Part shown: positions 19,599-28,350 of the stretch, in pieces
How the letters are laid out: every line of letters starts with the position of its first letter
How positions within the stretch are numbered: the first letter of the stretch is position 1
Source of the DNA: Mycolicibacterium rhodesiae
GTDB lineage: Bacteria > Actinomycetota > Actinomycetes > Mycobacteriales > Mycobacteriaceae
Assembly: GCF_002086695.1 (NCBI RefSeq)
Contig: NZ_MVIH01000017.1
Coordinates: 1 to 64,000, forward strand
Reading direction: 5' to 3'
DNA: 64,000 nt
Notes under the pieces: model-generated
The model's database searches: none
What the model saw: only the letters and a program-made list of their open reading frames with translations
What the model was told of the DNA's origin: nothing
Translations under genes and position numbers: made by a program

Positions 19599-20258
19599 GT
19601 GCGGGAATCCATTCGATCGAGCTCAGCCGGCATGCGGGTGCGCCAGCTGGGCAGCGTCGACTACCAGGACGCGTGGCAGATGCAACGCGAGTTGGCCGAT
19701 GCCCGGGTGGCCGGCGGGCCCGACACGATGCTGCTGCTGGAACACCCGGCGGTGTACACCGCGGGTAAGCGGACCGAAGCCCACGAGCGACCGATGGATG
19801 GCACGCCCGTCGTCGACACCGACCGTGGCGGCAAGATCACCTGGCATGGCCCCGGCCAGCTGGTCGGGTATCCGGTGATCGGGCTGGCCGAGCCGTTGGA
19901 TGTGGTGAATTATGTTCGGCGCCTTGAGGAATCGCTGATCTCGGTATGCGCCGGATTGGGCTTGGAGACCGGCCGGGTCGAGGGTCGCTCCGGTGTGTGG
20001 GTGCAACGAACCCGCAAGATCGCCGCGATCGGGATTCGGGTGGCTCGCGGAACCACGCTGCACGGTTTCGCCCTGAACTGTGACTGCGACCTTGGCGCGT
20101 ACTCGGCGATCGTGCCGTGCGGAATCTCCGATGCCGGGGTGACTTCGCTGAGCGCTGAACTCGGCCGTCACGTCGGTGTCGAGGACGTTCGTACCCGGGT
20201 CGCCGACGCGGTGAGCGACGCCCTCGACGGTCGCCTGCCCGTAAGCTTGACGTCGTGA
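19599..20258 (+). CDS. lipB: Octanoyl-(acyl carrier protein):protein octanoyltransferase
   Basis: 219 residues from the GTG at 19599. The signature RGGKITWHGPGQLVGYP and the catalytic pair Lys/Cys (Lys in RKIAAIGIRV, Cys in VPCGISDAGVTSL) are present. It moves an octanoyl group from acyl carrier protein to the lipoyl domain of E2 enzymes such as DlaT upstream. Its stop overlaps the GTG start of lipA (GTGA), so the two are coupled. Confidence 0.95.
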   Translation: MRESIRSSSAGMRVRQLGSVDYQDAWQMQRELADARVAGGPDTMLLLEHPAVYTAGKRTEAHERPMDGTPVVDTDRGGKITWHGPGQLVGYPVIGLAEPLDVVNYVRRLEESLISVCAGLGLETGRVEGRSGVWVQRTRKIAAIGIRVARGTTLHGFALNCDCDLGAYSAIVPCGISDAGVTSLSAELGRHVGVEDVRTRVADAVSDALDGRLPVSLTS

Positions 20259-21187
20259 GCATTGAACCGGAAGGCCGCAAGCTGCTGCGCCTGGAGGTCC
20301 GCAATGCCGAGACCCCGATCGAGCGCAAGCCCCCGTGGATCAAGACCCGTGCGCGCATGGGTCCCGAGTACACCGCGCTGAAGAGCCTGGTGCGCCGCGA
20401 GGGGTTGCACACCGTATGCGAGGAAGCGGGCTGTCCCAACATCTTCGAGTGCTGGGAAGACCGGGAAGCGACGTTCCTGATCGGCGGTGAGCAGTGCACG
20501 CGCCGCTGCGATTTCTGCCAGATCGACACGGGTAAGCCCGCCGAACTGGATCGCGACGAGCCGCGCCGGGTGGCCGAGAGTGTGGCCGCGATGGGGCTGC
20601 GCTACGCGACGGTGACGGGCGTGGCCCGTGACGACCTGCCCGACGGCGGGGCGTGGCTGTACGCCGAGACGGTCCGCGCCATCAAGGAGCTCAACCCGGC
20701 CACCGGCGTCGAACTGTTGGCCCCGGACTTCAACGGCGAGCCCGCCCTGCTGCGTGAGGTGTTCGACTCGCGCCCAGAAGTGTTCGCGCACAACGTGGAA
20801 ACGGTGCCGCGGATCTTCAAGAGGATCCGCCCGGCGTTCCGCTACCAGCGCAGCCTCGATGTCCTGACGGCTGCCCGCGCGGCGCGTCTGGTCACCAAGA
20901 GCAACCTGATCCTCGGCATGGGTGAAACCATCGACGAGGTGCACACCGCGCTCGCCGATCTGCACGGCGCGGGCTGCGACATCGTCACGATCACCCAGTA
21001 CCTGCGGCCGTCGGTGCGTCATCATCCGGTGGAGCGCTGGGTCAAGCCCGAGGAGTTCGTCGCGCTGGCTGAATACGCCGAGGGGCTGGGCTTCGCCGGG
21101 GTGCTGTCCGGCCCGTTGGTCCGGTCCTCCTATCGGGCCGGCCGGCTGTACCAGCAGGCCGCGGATGCGCACAAGCTATCCCGGTGA
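20255..21187 (+). CDS. lipA: Lipoyl synthase (radical SAM)
   Basis: 310 residues. It has both cysteine sets: the auxiliary cluster CEEAGCPNIFEC and the radical SAM set CTRRCDFC, with the C-terminal RSSYRAG that supplies the conserved serine. It inserts two sulfur atoms into the octanoyl chain on lipoyl domains, using two [4Fe-4S] clusters. It is coupled to lipB; DlaT at 16885 is the obvious local client, and the A-type carrier at 5873 may help supply clusters. Confidence 0.96.
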   Translation: MSIEPEGRKLLRLEVRNAETPIERKPPWIKTRARMGPEYTALKSLVRREGLHTVCEEAGCPNIFECWEDREATFLIGGEQCTRRCDFCQIDTGKPAELDRDEPRRVAESVAAMGLRYATVTGVARDDLPDGGAWLYAETVRAIKELNPATGVELLAPDFNGEPALLREVFDSRPEVFAHNVETVPRIFKRIRPAFRYQRSLDVLTAARAARLVTKSNLILGMGETIDEVHTALADLHGAGCDIVTITQYLRPSVRHHPVERWVKPEEFVALAEYAEGLGFAGVLSGPLVRSSYRAGRLYQQAADAHKLSR

Positions 21188-21229
21188 CCGCGGCTTACCG
21201 CTGATCGCCGTTCCGTATTCTTGGTAGTT

Positions 21230-21982
21230 ATGGCGAAAACCCGTAACGCTGCCGAGAACAAGGCAGCCAAGGCCGAGGCGAAGGCCGCCAGCAAGGCCGC
21301 AGCCAAGCAGCGCCGCAGCCAGTTGTGGCAGGCGTTCCAGATGCAGCGCAAGGAAGACAAGCGACTGCTCCCCTACATGATCGGCGCGTTCGTGCTGATC
21401 GTGGCCGCTTCGGTGGCCGGCGGCGTGCTGGCCGGCGGGATCACGCTGTACCTGCTGATCGTGCTCGGCGTCGTGCTGGGCGCCCTCGTGGCGTTCATCA
21501 TCTTCGGCAGGCGCGCGCAGAAATCGGTGTTCCGCAAGGCCGAGGGGCAGACGGGTGCCGCGGCATGGGCGCTGGACAACCTGCGCGGCAAGTGGCGGGT
21601 GACGCCGGGAGTTGCGGCCACCGGCCATTTCGACGCCGTGCACCGGGTGATCGGCCGGCCGGGCGTGATCTTCGTCGCCGAGGGTTCCCCGGCGCGGGTC
21701 CGGCCGCTGCTGGCGCAGGAGAAGAAGCGCACCGCGCGACTGATCGGCGACATCCCGATCTACGACGTGATCGTCGGCAACGGCGAGGGCGAGGTCCCAC
21801 TGTCGAAGCTGGAGCGGCATCTGACCAAGCTGCCCGCCAACATCACTGTCAAGCAGATGGATTCACTGGAGTCCAAGCTCGTCGCCTTGGGTTCTCGGAT
21901 GGGTCCGGCCGCGATGCCCAAGGGCCCGCTGCCCGCACAGGCCAAGATGAAGGGCGTGCAACGCACCGTACGCAGGCGCTGA
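21230..21982 (+). CDS. DUF4191 membrane protein (Rv2219-like)
   Basis: 250 residues from the ATG at 21230. A lysine/alanine-rich N-terminal helix (KTRNAAENKAAKAEAKAASK) precedes two adjacent membrane helices (about residues 46-66 and 70-90), then a soluble domain with GQTGAAAWALDNLRGKWRV and a basic tail. It is conserved in actinobacteria next to lipA; no activity is known. Its position suggests a link to lipoylation or envelope, but that is inference. Confidence 0.85.
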   Translation: MAKTRNAAENKAAKAEAKAASKAAAKQRRSQLWQAFQMQRKEDKRLLPYMIGAFVLIVAASVAGGVLAGGITLYLLIVLGVVLGALVAFIIFGRRAQKSVFRKAEGQTGAAAWALDNLRGKWRVTPGVAATGHFDAVHRVIGRPGVIFVAEGSPARVRPLLAQEKKRTARLIGDIPIYDVIVGNGEGEVPLSKLERHLTKLPANITVKQMDSLESKLVALGSRMGPAAMPKGPLPAQAKMKGVQRTVRRR

Positions 21983-22073
21983 CCAGTTTCGGGGGGATGT
22001 CATCTGTACTGCTTGTGAGTGGGCGCCGCATTTCAGTGCGCTGGGCTCGGGGGTTCTGACACGGCGGACCGCG

Positions 22074-23798
22074 TTGCGTGCGGCTGCGGTGACAGCGGTC
22101 GCGACGGCGGCGGCCGCCTGCGGCGACAAACAACCCGCGACGGGCGCGACGAGGTTCGCCGATGTGGTGTTCCGCGGCGGCCGGATCTACACCGTGTCGC
22201 CCGCCCATCCGTGGGCGCAGGCGGTGGCGGTCACCGGCGACACCATCTCCTACGTGGGCGACGACGAAGGCGCGGCGGCACTGGAAGGACCGGACACCCG
22301 CGTCGTCGACCTCAACGGCGACCTGATGCTGCCGGGGTTCGTCGAGGGCCACATCCATCCGTTCCTCGGCTCGTTTTTGACCAGTGGGGTCGACCTGCAG
22401 GTCCCCACCGGGGCGGACGCGCTGGCCGCGATCGCCGCGTACGCGACTGCGCACCCTGATGGCCCCGTGCGCGGATTCGGTTGGCGCGTGGACATGTTCG
22501 GGCCGGACGGGCCCACCCGCCAGGAGCTGGACCGGGTGCTGCCGGACCGGCCAGGGTTCTTCTTCGCCATTGACGGCCACAGCATGTGGGCCAACAGCAA
22601 GGCCCTTCAGATCGCCGGCGTAGGCCGCGATACCCCGGACCCGATTCCCGGGTTCAGTTATTACGTCCGTGACGAGCACGGCGATCCCACCGGGTACCTC
22701 CTCGAAGTCGACGCGGTGCTGAGCCTGGTCAACGCCGTCGATCCGATCTCGCCGCACTCGATGCAGACACTGCTGGAGTCCTGGCTGCCGAAGGCCTCGG
22801 CGGCCGGCATCACCTCGGTCTTCGATGCCGGCGTGCCGCCGATCGGCGAGGATCAGGGCGCACTGATCGCGCTGTACACCGATCTGGAGCGGCGTGGCGG
22901 GCTGCCGTTCCGGGTCGTCGCGTCGTACAGCGTGAAAGCCCCACCGGTCGACGACGCGGTGGCGAAGCTGACCGATATCCGCGACAGGGTCTCGACGGAA
23001 CTGGTGACCGTCGGCGCGGTGAAGATCATCGGCGACGGCACCCAGGGTGGATATACCGCGTGGCTGATCGAGCCGTATGCGGACAAACCGGATTCGATCG
23101 GCGGCTCGCCGTTCACCGAAGAACAGTGGCGCCAGCTGGTTCGCGAGGTCGACGCGGCCGGCTTCGATGTGCATGTGCATGCCTGCGGTGAGCGCACCGC
23201 TCGCACAGCGCTGGATGCGATCGAGGCGGCGATCGCCGTCAATCCGCCGCGTGACCGCAGGCACACCATCGCCCATCTGGTGTACGTGCAGGATCCCGAC
23301 AGTCAGCGGTTCGGCAAACTCGGTGTGACCGGCCAGTTTTCGGCCAACTGGATGTCGGCCGATCCGGACACCATGCAGAACATGGCGGCGCGATACGGCC
23401 AACCTCGTCAGGAGCTGTTCTACCGCGCGCAGGACATCCTGCGGTCCGGCGGCCGGATCTCGCTGGGCACCGACTGGCCCGCGGCCGGCTACTTCTCCAC
23501 CTACAAGCCGCTCGATTCCATCCAGATCGGGGTGACCCGCCAGCTGATCGGTCAGCCCGACGCGCCCGTGCTGGCCCCGGCCGATCAGAAGCTCAGCGTC
23601 GCCGAGGCCGTACACGCCAACACGATGGGCGCCGCCTACCAGATCCGGCTCGACGATAAAGTCGGCTCGGTCGAGGTGGGCAAGCGTGCCGATCTGATTG
23701 TGTTGGATTCCAACATCTTCGAGATCGACCCGCACGACATCCACCGTGCGGCCGTCACGATGACGATGATGAACGGACAGGTCCGCCACCAGGTGTAG
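22074..23798 (+). CDS. YtcJ-type amidohydrolase, probable lipoprotein
   Basis: 574 residues from a TTG at 22074, the only usual start in frame here. The N-terminus is a very short Ala/Val run ending AAAACG, a lipobox-like site. The body is an amidohydrolase-3 (YtcJ) enzyme: GHIHPF metal pair, GDGTQGGYTAW, HVHACGERTART, HTIAHL and GTDWPA with the metal aspartate. Substrates of this group are N-acyl or formyl amides; none can be named. In-frame codons just upstream of the TTG would encode L-T-R-R-T-A-L-R, a twin-arginine signal, but no start precedes them, so the true start or a frameshift is in doubt. It is absent from the M. tuberculosis order I recall. Confidence 0.8.
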   Translation: MRAAAVTAVATAAAACGDKQPATGATRFADVVFRGGRIYTVSPAHPWAQAVAVTGDTISYVGDDEGAAALEGPDTRVVDLNGDLMLPGFVEGHIHPFLGSFLTSGVDLQVPTGADALAAIAAYATAHPDGPVRGFGWRVDMFGPDGPTRQELDRVLPDRPGFFFAIDGHSMWANSKALQIAGVGRDTPDPIPGFSYYVRDEHGDPTGYLLEVDAVLSLVNAVDPISPHSMQTLLESWLPKASAAGITSVFDAGVPPIGEDQGALIALYTDLERRGGLPFRVVASYSVKAPPVDDAVAKLTDIRDRVSTELVTVGAVKIIGDGTQGGYTAWLIEPYADKPDSIGGSPFTEEQWRQLVREVDAAGFDVHVHACGERTARTALDAIEAAIAVNPPRDRRHTIAHLVYVQDPDSQRFGKLGVTGQFSANWMSADPDTMQNMAARYGQPRQELFYRAQDILRSGGRISLGTDWPAAGYFSTYKPLDSIQIGVTRQLIGQPDAPVLAPADQKLSVAEAVHANTMGAAYQIRLDDKVGSVEVGKRADLIVLDSNIFEIDPHDIHRAAVTMTMMNGQVRHQV

Positions 23799-23799
23799 C

Positions 23800-25080
23800 T
23801 CAGGCGGCGATCACCTGCAGCAACTGGCCGTTGAGGTAGACCTCCGCGGAGCTCCGCGGAATCTTCGGCGTGCCAGGCATCGGTGGCGCGGCGGAATGGT
23901 AGTGCGCCCCGGTTGGCGTCATCAATTCCGTTGTGTGCGTGCCATTTTCGCCGACACCGGCGGTCACCCGCCAACCAGGCGCTTCCTTGGCGTAGTTGCA
24001 CGCCTCACACAATCCCTGCCCGTTCTCCGCGCTGGTGGCCCCGCCGCGGGAGTGCGGTACCGCATGGTCGTGGTGCCGAATCGGCGCGTCGCAGTATGGG
24101 GTTCGGCACCGCTGATCCCGCAATTCGATGAAGTCCGCCAAGCCTTTCGGGAACAACCGCGACCGCGAGTCCATGGCGACCAGCGCACCGCTGTCCGGGT
24201 TTGCGTAGAGCCGACGCAACGTGGCGCGCGACCGCTCATCGGTGACCGTGTCCATGATCATCTTCTGAGCCACCGCCGAGGGAACTGAGCCGTAACCGGC
24301 GATCACCGCCGCACCCTGCTCGGCGCCGAGCAGCATTTGATCGGAGACCACCAGGTTCACCGTCATCGGCACGGGCTCGTCAGCCGGCCGCCCGGTCACC
24401 CGCTCGACCAGCGTGTCGGCCATGACCTGTCCCCGTGAGCGCGCGTCAGCGCAGAGATCGGCCTCTCTCTTGAGCGCGGCATACACCGAAACACCTTGAG
24501 CGACCGGCAACAAGGCCGTCACATACGTCATCGCATCCGGCGCCGGACGAGTCGTGACCGTGCGTTCGGCTTCAGCCTTCGCGGCCCGGTCAACGACGGC
24601 ATGCGGGTCCAGCCGGTAGGCGATCGCTTTCGCCTTCGCCCCCAGAGCCGCGTCGCCCACACCCAGCAACGCGTCGGAATCCGAACACAATTCGGAATCA
24701 AGCCGCCGACGATCCTCGACGTCCAGGCACGCCGACTCCCGCACCACGATCGTGGCCCGCCATTCCGACAACACCCCACGTTCGAGCGCAGCCAACGTAT
24801 GCGGCATCTCATAGACGAGGGCCTTGGCGAAGCCGAGATGCTGCCCGCCGCGGGACGGCGAATCACGCCGGGCCAGTGCCACCTCAGAAGCGAGGCCCCG
24901 GCCCCGTTTCCGAAACGGAACCCCAGCCGCCTCCTCCGCCGACCTGCGGGCGGCATCCAGCGCGGCCGTCAACCGCGCCTGCCCCGCCGCCACCGCGGCT
25001 TTGAGCCGCTCCAGCTCCGCGATCCCCTGGACCATCGCCGATTGGTCAGCCGGGTCGATATCCAACAGTTCATCGAACAT
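23800..25080 (-). CDS. DUF222-HNH endonuclease-domain protein (13E12 repeat family)
   Basis: 426 residues. An N-terminal DUF222 helical region (about 1-300) leads to a C-terminal HNH motif: LRDQRCRTPYCDAPIRHHDH, HSRGGATSAENGQGLCEACN. The cysteines and histidines needed for zinc and the ββα-metal site are there. Mycobacteria carry many copies of this family (REP13E12 in M. tuberculosis, which serves as a phage attachment site). Whether this copy cuts DNA is unknown. It converges on the amidohydrolase with a one-base gap. No flanking repeats suggest mobility. Confidence 0.88.
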   Translation of the reverse strand: MFDELLDIDPADQSAMVQGIAELERLKAAVAAGQARLTAALDAARRSAEEAAGVPFRKRGRGLASEVALARRDSPSRGGQHLGFAKALVYEMPHTLAALERGVLSEWRATIVVRESACLDVEDRRRLDSELCSDSDALLGVGDAALGAKAKAIAYRLDPHAVVDRAAKAEAERTVTTRPAPDAMTYVTALLPVAQGVSVYAALKREADLCADARSRGQVMADTLVERVTGRPADEPVPMTVNLVVSDQMLLGAEQGAAVIAGYGSVPSAVAQKMIMDTVTDERSRATLRRLYANPDSGALVAMDSRSRLFPKGLADFIELRDQRCRTPYCDAPIRHHDHAVPHSRGGATSAENGQGLCEACNYAKEAPGWRVTAGVGENGTHTTELMTPTGAHYHSAAPPMPGTPKIPRSSAEVYLNGQLLQVIAA

Positions 25081-25113
25081 GTGTTCGAGTATGCCATCGA
25101 CCCCCGACAGGAG

Positions 25114-25578
25114 TCAGCGCCGGACGACCGCCGTCATCGTCAGGCGGTCCTGCAGCCCGCGCCCGTCGGCGTCGGTGAACAGTCCCGGGATCACCAAGGC
25201 GAGCAACAGGCCTCGCGCGATCGCCCGGCCACTGCCGACGTGCTGGCGGTTGTCGACCGGGATCACCATCAACCCGAGCGCGTACTGCCCCGGGGTGAAC
25301 CCGAACAGCCGCACCGACAGCACGCCCAGCACGAACCAGATGGCCAGGACGGCGGTCGACAGCACCGAGACACTGATCAGTCCCAGCGACATCCCGAGCG
25401 CCGCCAGCCCGTAACCGATCAGCCAGTCGATCAGCAGCGCAAGGAATCGCCGGCCCATCCGCGCCAGGGAACGAGGCCCGGATTCCGGCAGGCCCAACTC
25501 CTCGCCCGGCCACCCGGCGTCGTCGCCCGGCTTTACCGGTTCGGGTCCGGACAGCCAAGATCCGAGTTCGCGTGCCAT
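25114..25578 (-). CDS. RDD-family membrane protein (Rv2219A-like)
   Basis: 154 residues. After a hydrophilic N-terminal part (GSWLSGPEPVKPGDD) comes RRFLALLIDWLIGYG, the Arg-Asp motif in the first helix of RDD proteins, then a second membrane helix pair and the late GQYALGLMVIPVDN. RDD proteins are small integral membrane proteins of mostly unknown role, some linked to ion exchange. It lies upstream of glnA1 on the opposite strand, as Rv2219A does in M. tuberculosis. Confidence 0.85.
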   Translation of the reverse strand: MARELGSWLSGPEPVKPGDDAGWPGEELGLPESGPRSLARMGRRFLALLIDWLIGYGLAALGMSLGLISVSVLSTAVLAIWFVLGVLSVRLFGFTPGQYALGLMVIPVDNRQHVGSGRAIARGLLLALVIPGLFTDADGRGLQDRLTMTAVVRR

Positions 25579-25635
25579 GGCCCCAGAATATGCGGACTAC
25601 CGGCATCCCCCTGTCCAGCGCCGCAGGTCCATTGC

Positions 25636-25673
25636 GTAACGTCGGCGCAACATGAGCTTGACGACCGTGCAAC
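25636..25673 (+). promoter_or_regulatory. GlnR box upstream of glnA1
   Basis: Four half-sites with exact 6-base spacing: GTAAC, GCAAC, TTGAC, GCAAC. This matches the a-b-a-b GlnR operator of actinobacteria (GTnAC and GAAAC type halves, 22-base period). It ends 84 bases before the glnA1 start. GlnR control of glnA1 under nitrogen limitation is established in mycobacteria. Confidence 0.75.
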
Positions 25674-25757
25674 ATCAGATCCATAGCGTCAGCCGCGGGT
25701 TAACAAACCCACGTGCCGATATCTGCGTCAAACCGGCTGCACCGAAGGAGTTAGTAA

Positions 25758-27194
25758 GTGGCAGAAAAGACAGCTGACGACCTGTTCAAGCTGATCAAGG
25801 ACCAAAAAGTCGAGTACGTCGACATCCGGTTCTGCGATCTGCCTGGCGTTGTCCAGCACTTCTCGATCCCCGCCTCAGCGTTCGACGAGAGCGTCTTCGA
25901 GGACGGCCTGGCGTTCGACGGATCGTCGGTGCGCGGTTTCCAGTCGATCCACGAGTCCGACATGTTGCTGCTTCCGGACCCCGTCACCGCACGCATCGAC
26001 CCGTTCCGTGCCGCCAAGACACTCAACCTCAACTTCTTCGTGCACGATCCGTTCACCCGTGAGGCCTACTCGCGCGACCCGCGCAACGTGGCCCGCAAGG
26101 CGGAGAACTACCTGATCAGCACCGGTATCGCCGACACCGCCTACTTCGGCGCCGAGGCCGAGTTCTACATCTTCGACTCGGTGAGCTTCGACTCGAAGAT
26201 CAACGGCACCTTCTACGAGGTCGACTCCGAGTCCGGCTGGTGGAACTCCGGCGAGCCCTTCGAGGCCGACGGCTCGGCCAACCGTGGTTACAAGGTGCGC
26301 CCGAAGGGCGGCTACTTCCCGGTGGCGCCGTACGACCACTACGTCGACCTGCGCGACGACATCACCACCAACCTGCAGAACGCCGGCTTCACGATCGAGC
26401 GCGGCCACCACGAGGTGGGCACCGCCGGGCAGGCCGAGATCAACTACAAGTTCAACACGCTGCTGCATGCGGCCGACGACGTGCTGTTGTTCAAGTACAT
26501 CGTCAAGAACACGGCGTGGGCGGCCGGTAAGACCGTCACGTTCATGCCGAAGCCGCTGTTCGGTGACAACGGTTCGGGCATGCACGTGCACCAGTCGCTG
26601 TGGAAGGACGGCAAGCCGTTGTTCCACGACGAGTCGGGCTACGCCGGCCTGTCGGACATCGCACGTCACTACATCGGCGGCATCCTGCACCACGCGCCGT
26701 CGCTGCTGGCGTTCACCAACCCCACGGTGAACTCCTACAAGCGCCTGGTGCCGGGCTACGAGGCCCCGATCAACCTGGTGTACAGCCAGCGCAACCGGTC
26801 GGCCGCGGTGCGTATCCCGATCACCGGCAACAACCCGAAGGCCAAGCGCCTCGAGTTCCGCGCGCCGGACAGCTCGGGCAACCCGTACCTGGCGTTCGCG
26901 GCGATGATGATGGCCGGCCTGGACGGCATCAAGAAGAAGATCGAGCCGCAGACGCCGGTCGACAAGGACCTCTACGAGCTTCCGCCGGAAGAGGCCGCCA
27001 ATATCCCGCAGGCGCCGACCTCCCTGTCGGCGGTCATCGACCGTCTCGAGGCCGATCACGAATACCTCACCGAGGGTGGCGTTTTCACGACCGACCTGAT
27101 CGAGACGTGGATCTCCTACAAGCGTGAGAACGAGATCATGCCCGTTCAGATCCGGCCTCACCCGTACGAGTTCGCGCTGTACTACGACGTCTAG
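25758..27194 (+). CDS. glnA1: Glutamine synthetase type I
   Basis: 478 residues from the GTG at 25758, with AAGGAG at 25745-25750. It has the GSI motifs FDGSSVRGF, the metal-site EAEFYIFD, NGSGMHVHQSLW, NPTVNSYKRLVPGYEAP, and Tyr406 in KDLYELPPEEA, the adenylylation site used by GlnE (encoded at 30092). It makes glutamine from glutamate and ammonium; in mycobacteria it is abundant and partly exported. A GlnR box lies upstream and a strong hairpin follows, so it is likely a single-gene transcript. Confidence 0.97.
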   Translation: MAEKTADDLFKLIKDQKVEYVDIRFCDLPGVVQHFSIPASAFDESVFEDGLAFDGSSVRGFQSIHESDMLLLPDPVTARIDPFRAAKTLNLNFFVHDPFTREAYSRDPRNVARKAENYLISTGIADTAYFGAEAEFYIFDSVSFDSKINGTFYEVDSESGWWNSGEPFEADGSANRGYKVRPKGGYFPVAPYDHYVDLRDDITTNLQNAGFTIERGHHEVGTAGQAEINYKFNTLLHAADDVLLFKYIVKNTAWAAGKTVTFMPKPLFGDNGSGMHVHQSLWKDGKPLFHDESGYAGLSDIARHYIGGILHHAPSLLAFTNPTVNSYKRLVPGYEAPINLVYSQRNRSAAVRIPITGNNPKAKRLEFRAPDSSGNPYLAFAAMMMAGLDGIKKKIEPQTPVDKDLYELPPEEAANIPQAPTSLSAVIDRLEADHEYLTEGGVFTTDLIETWISYKRENEIMPVQIRPHPYEFALYYDV

Positions 27195-27216
27195 ATCGAC
27201 GCCGCGGTAAGACGAC

Positions 27217-27252
27217 GGAGCCCACTCACCCCTTCCGGGGCGGGTGGGCTCC
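27217..27252 (+). terminator. Terminator after glnA1
   Basis: A perfect 9-base stem (GGAGCCCAC with GTGGGCTCC) with an inner CCCC/GGGG stem, starting 22 bases after the glnA1 stop, followed by a short TTCGTT stretch. It should isolate the highly expressed glnA1 from the DoxX genes. Confidence 0.8.
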
Positions 27253-27278
27253 TTCGTTGAGAGTTAACGAGGGACACC

Positions 27279-27300
27279 TATCCGGACCGTAGTCCGAATA
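27279..27300 (+). promoter_or_regulatory. Candidate operator before the first DoxX gene
   Basis: Inverted repeat TATCCGGAC-N4-GTCCGAATA, 9-base arms with one mismatch, ending 2 bases before the ATG at 27303. The place and symmetry suit a repressor site on a short or leaderless promoter. Confidence 0.45.
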
Positions 27301-27302
27301 GT

Positions 27303-27719
27303 ATGGTCAGTGCTATGCCTCAAGCCTTGGAGACTCGCCTCAACACCTACTCCCCGGCAGTTCTCAGTCTGTTCCGGGTGGTCTTCGGACTGCTCTATAC
27401 CTGCCACGGCGCGAATTGGCTCTTCGGCTGGCCCACCGGTGGCCCCGCCGCCGAGATCGGTGCCTGGCCAGGATTTTTTGCCGGCATCATCGAACTGGTT
27501 GCGGGCATCCTCATCACCCTCGGACTCTTCACCCGAATCGCCGCATTCATTGCCTCCGGCGAGATGGCCGTCGCGTACTTCACCCAACACCTCCCCACCG
27601 GGTGGATTCCGATGACCAACAAGGGCGAACTCTCCGTGCTCTACTGCTTCGCCTTCTTCCTGTTGGTGTTCACCGGCGCCGGCGCATACGCGCTCGACGC
27701 GGTACGCAGGCGGCACTGA
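27303..27719 (+). CDS. DoxX-family membrane protein, copy 1
   Basis: 138 residues (134 if begun at the ATG at 27315; no clear ribosome site for either). Four membrane helices, with LFRVVFGLLYTCHGANWLFG in the first, GFFAGIIELVAGILITLGLFTRIAAFIASG across the second and third, and ELSVLYCFAFFLLVFTGAG in the fourth. This is the DoxX pattern. Mycobacterial DoxX (Rv3005c) is reported to work with SodA and SseA in a membrane oxidoreductase complex; no such partners are here. It is a close paralog of the next gene, with an inverted repeat right at its start. Confidence 0.85.
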   Translation: MVSAMPQALETRLNTYSPAVLSLFRVVFGLLYTCHGANWLFGWPTGGPAAEIGAWPGFFAGIIELVAGILITLGLFTRIAAFIASGEMAVAYFTQHLPTGWIPMTNKGELSVLYCFAFFLLVFTGAGAYALDAVRRRH

Positions 27720-27778
27720 GGTTTATTTGACCGATTGGCCAATTAGCCTGGCCGACAACGGCTAGTAAGGTCGCCCTC

Positions 27779-28186
27779 ATGGCTGAAAACCTGGACGCCC
27801 GCCTCAGTTCGTACTCCGATGCAGTGATCAGTCTGTTCCGCGCAGTCTTCGGGTTGCTGTTCTCCTTGCACGGAACCAGCCTGTTGTTCGGCTGGCCCAG
27901 CGGCCCAGCGGCTGCAATCGGCGTATGGCCCGACTTCTATGGCGGTGTAATCGAGTTCGCGACGGGCGTCCTTGTCGCGACCGGACTGTTCACCCGGATC
28001 GCGGCATTCATTGCCTCCGGCACAATGGCTTTCACCTACTTCACCATGCATTTCCCCGACGGTTGGATACCGCTGACCAACAGCGGCGAACTCTCCGTGC
28101 TCTATTGCTTCGGATTCCTGCTGCTGGTGTTCACCGGCGGCGGAACCTATGCAGTCGATACCGTTCGCCGCCGACGTTCGGCGTAG
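27779..28186 (+). CDS. DoxX-family membrane protein, copy 2
   Basis: 135 residues, about two-thirds identical by eye to the preceding gene along its whole length (shared GLFTRIAAFIASG, GELSVLYCF, FLLLVFTG). It clearly arose by tandem duplication. It has AAGG 8 bases before the ATG and, upstream, the 10-base palindrome ATTGGCCAAT at 27734-27743. Main differences lie in the first loop. The role is as uncertain as for copy 1. Confidence 0.85.
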   Translation: MAENLDARLSSYSDAVISLFRAVFGLLFSLHGTSLLFGWPSGPAAAIGVWPDFYGGVIEFATGVLVATGLFTRIAAFIASGTMAFTYFTMHFPDGWIPLTNSGELSVLYCFGFLLLVFTGGGTYAVDTVRRRRSA

Positions 28187-28189
28187 CCG

Positions 28190-28348
28190 TCACACGCATT
28201 CCAGTAGCGTGTCGGGCACCTCACCAACCGGTCCGATGGTTGCGTAGGTGCGCAGCCGGCCGTTCACCGGATCGGTTGTCGCACAGACAATGCCGCACTT
28301 TCCCGCATCGATCCGCTGGGCGATGATGGGCGATCTGGACAGCGATCC
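28190..28348 (-). pseudogene. C-terminal fragment of a beta-carbonic-anhydrase-like gene
   Basis: The minus-strand frame ending at the TGA at 28190 reads LSRSPIIAQRIDAGKCGIVC and then ATTDPVNGRLRTYATIGPVG. The pattern of SPIIA, a short helix, GKxGIV and a TGR/NGR turn resembles the end of beta-carbonic anhydrases. No start codon or N-terminal half with the zinc ligands exists. The family call is tentative; that it is a truncated coding remnant is better supported. Confidence 0.4.
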
Positions 28349-28350
28349 GG

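Noticed and set aside
23800..25080. Possible mobile element at the DUF222-HNH gene
   Set aside because: The family is repeated in mycobacteria and used by phages, but no terminal repeats, integrase or target duplication is seen around this copy.
25875..27161. 428-residue minus-strand open frame opposite glnA1
   Set aside because: Antisense artefact of high GC; the plus strand holds an unmistakable glutamine synthetase.
27727..27768. Promoter for the second DoxX gene built on TTGACC and TAGTAA
   Set aside because: The spacing between the two hexamers is about 30 bases, too long for a normal promoter.
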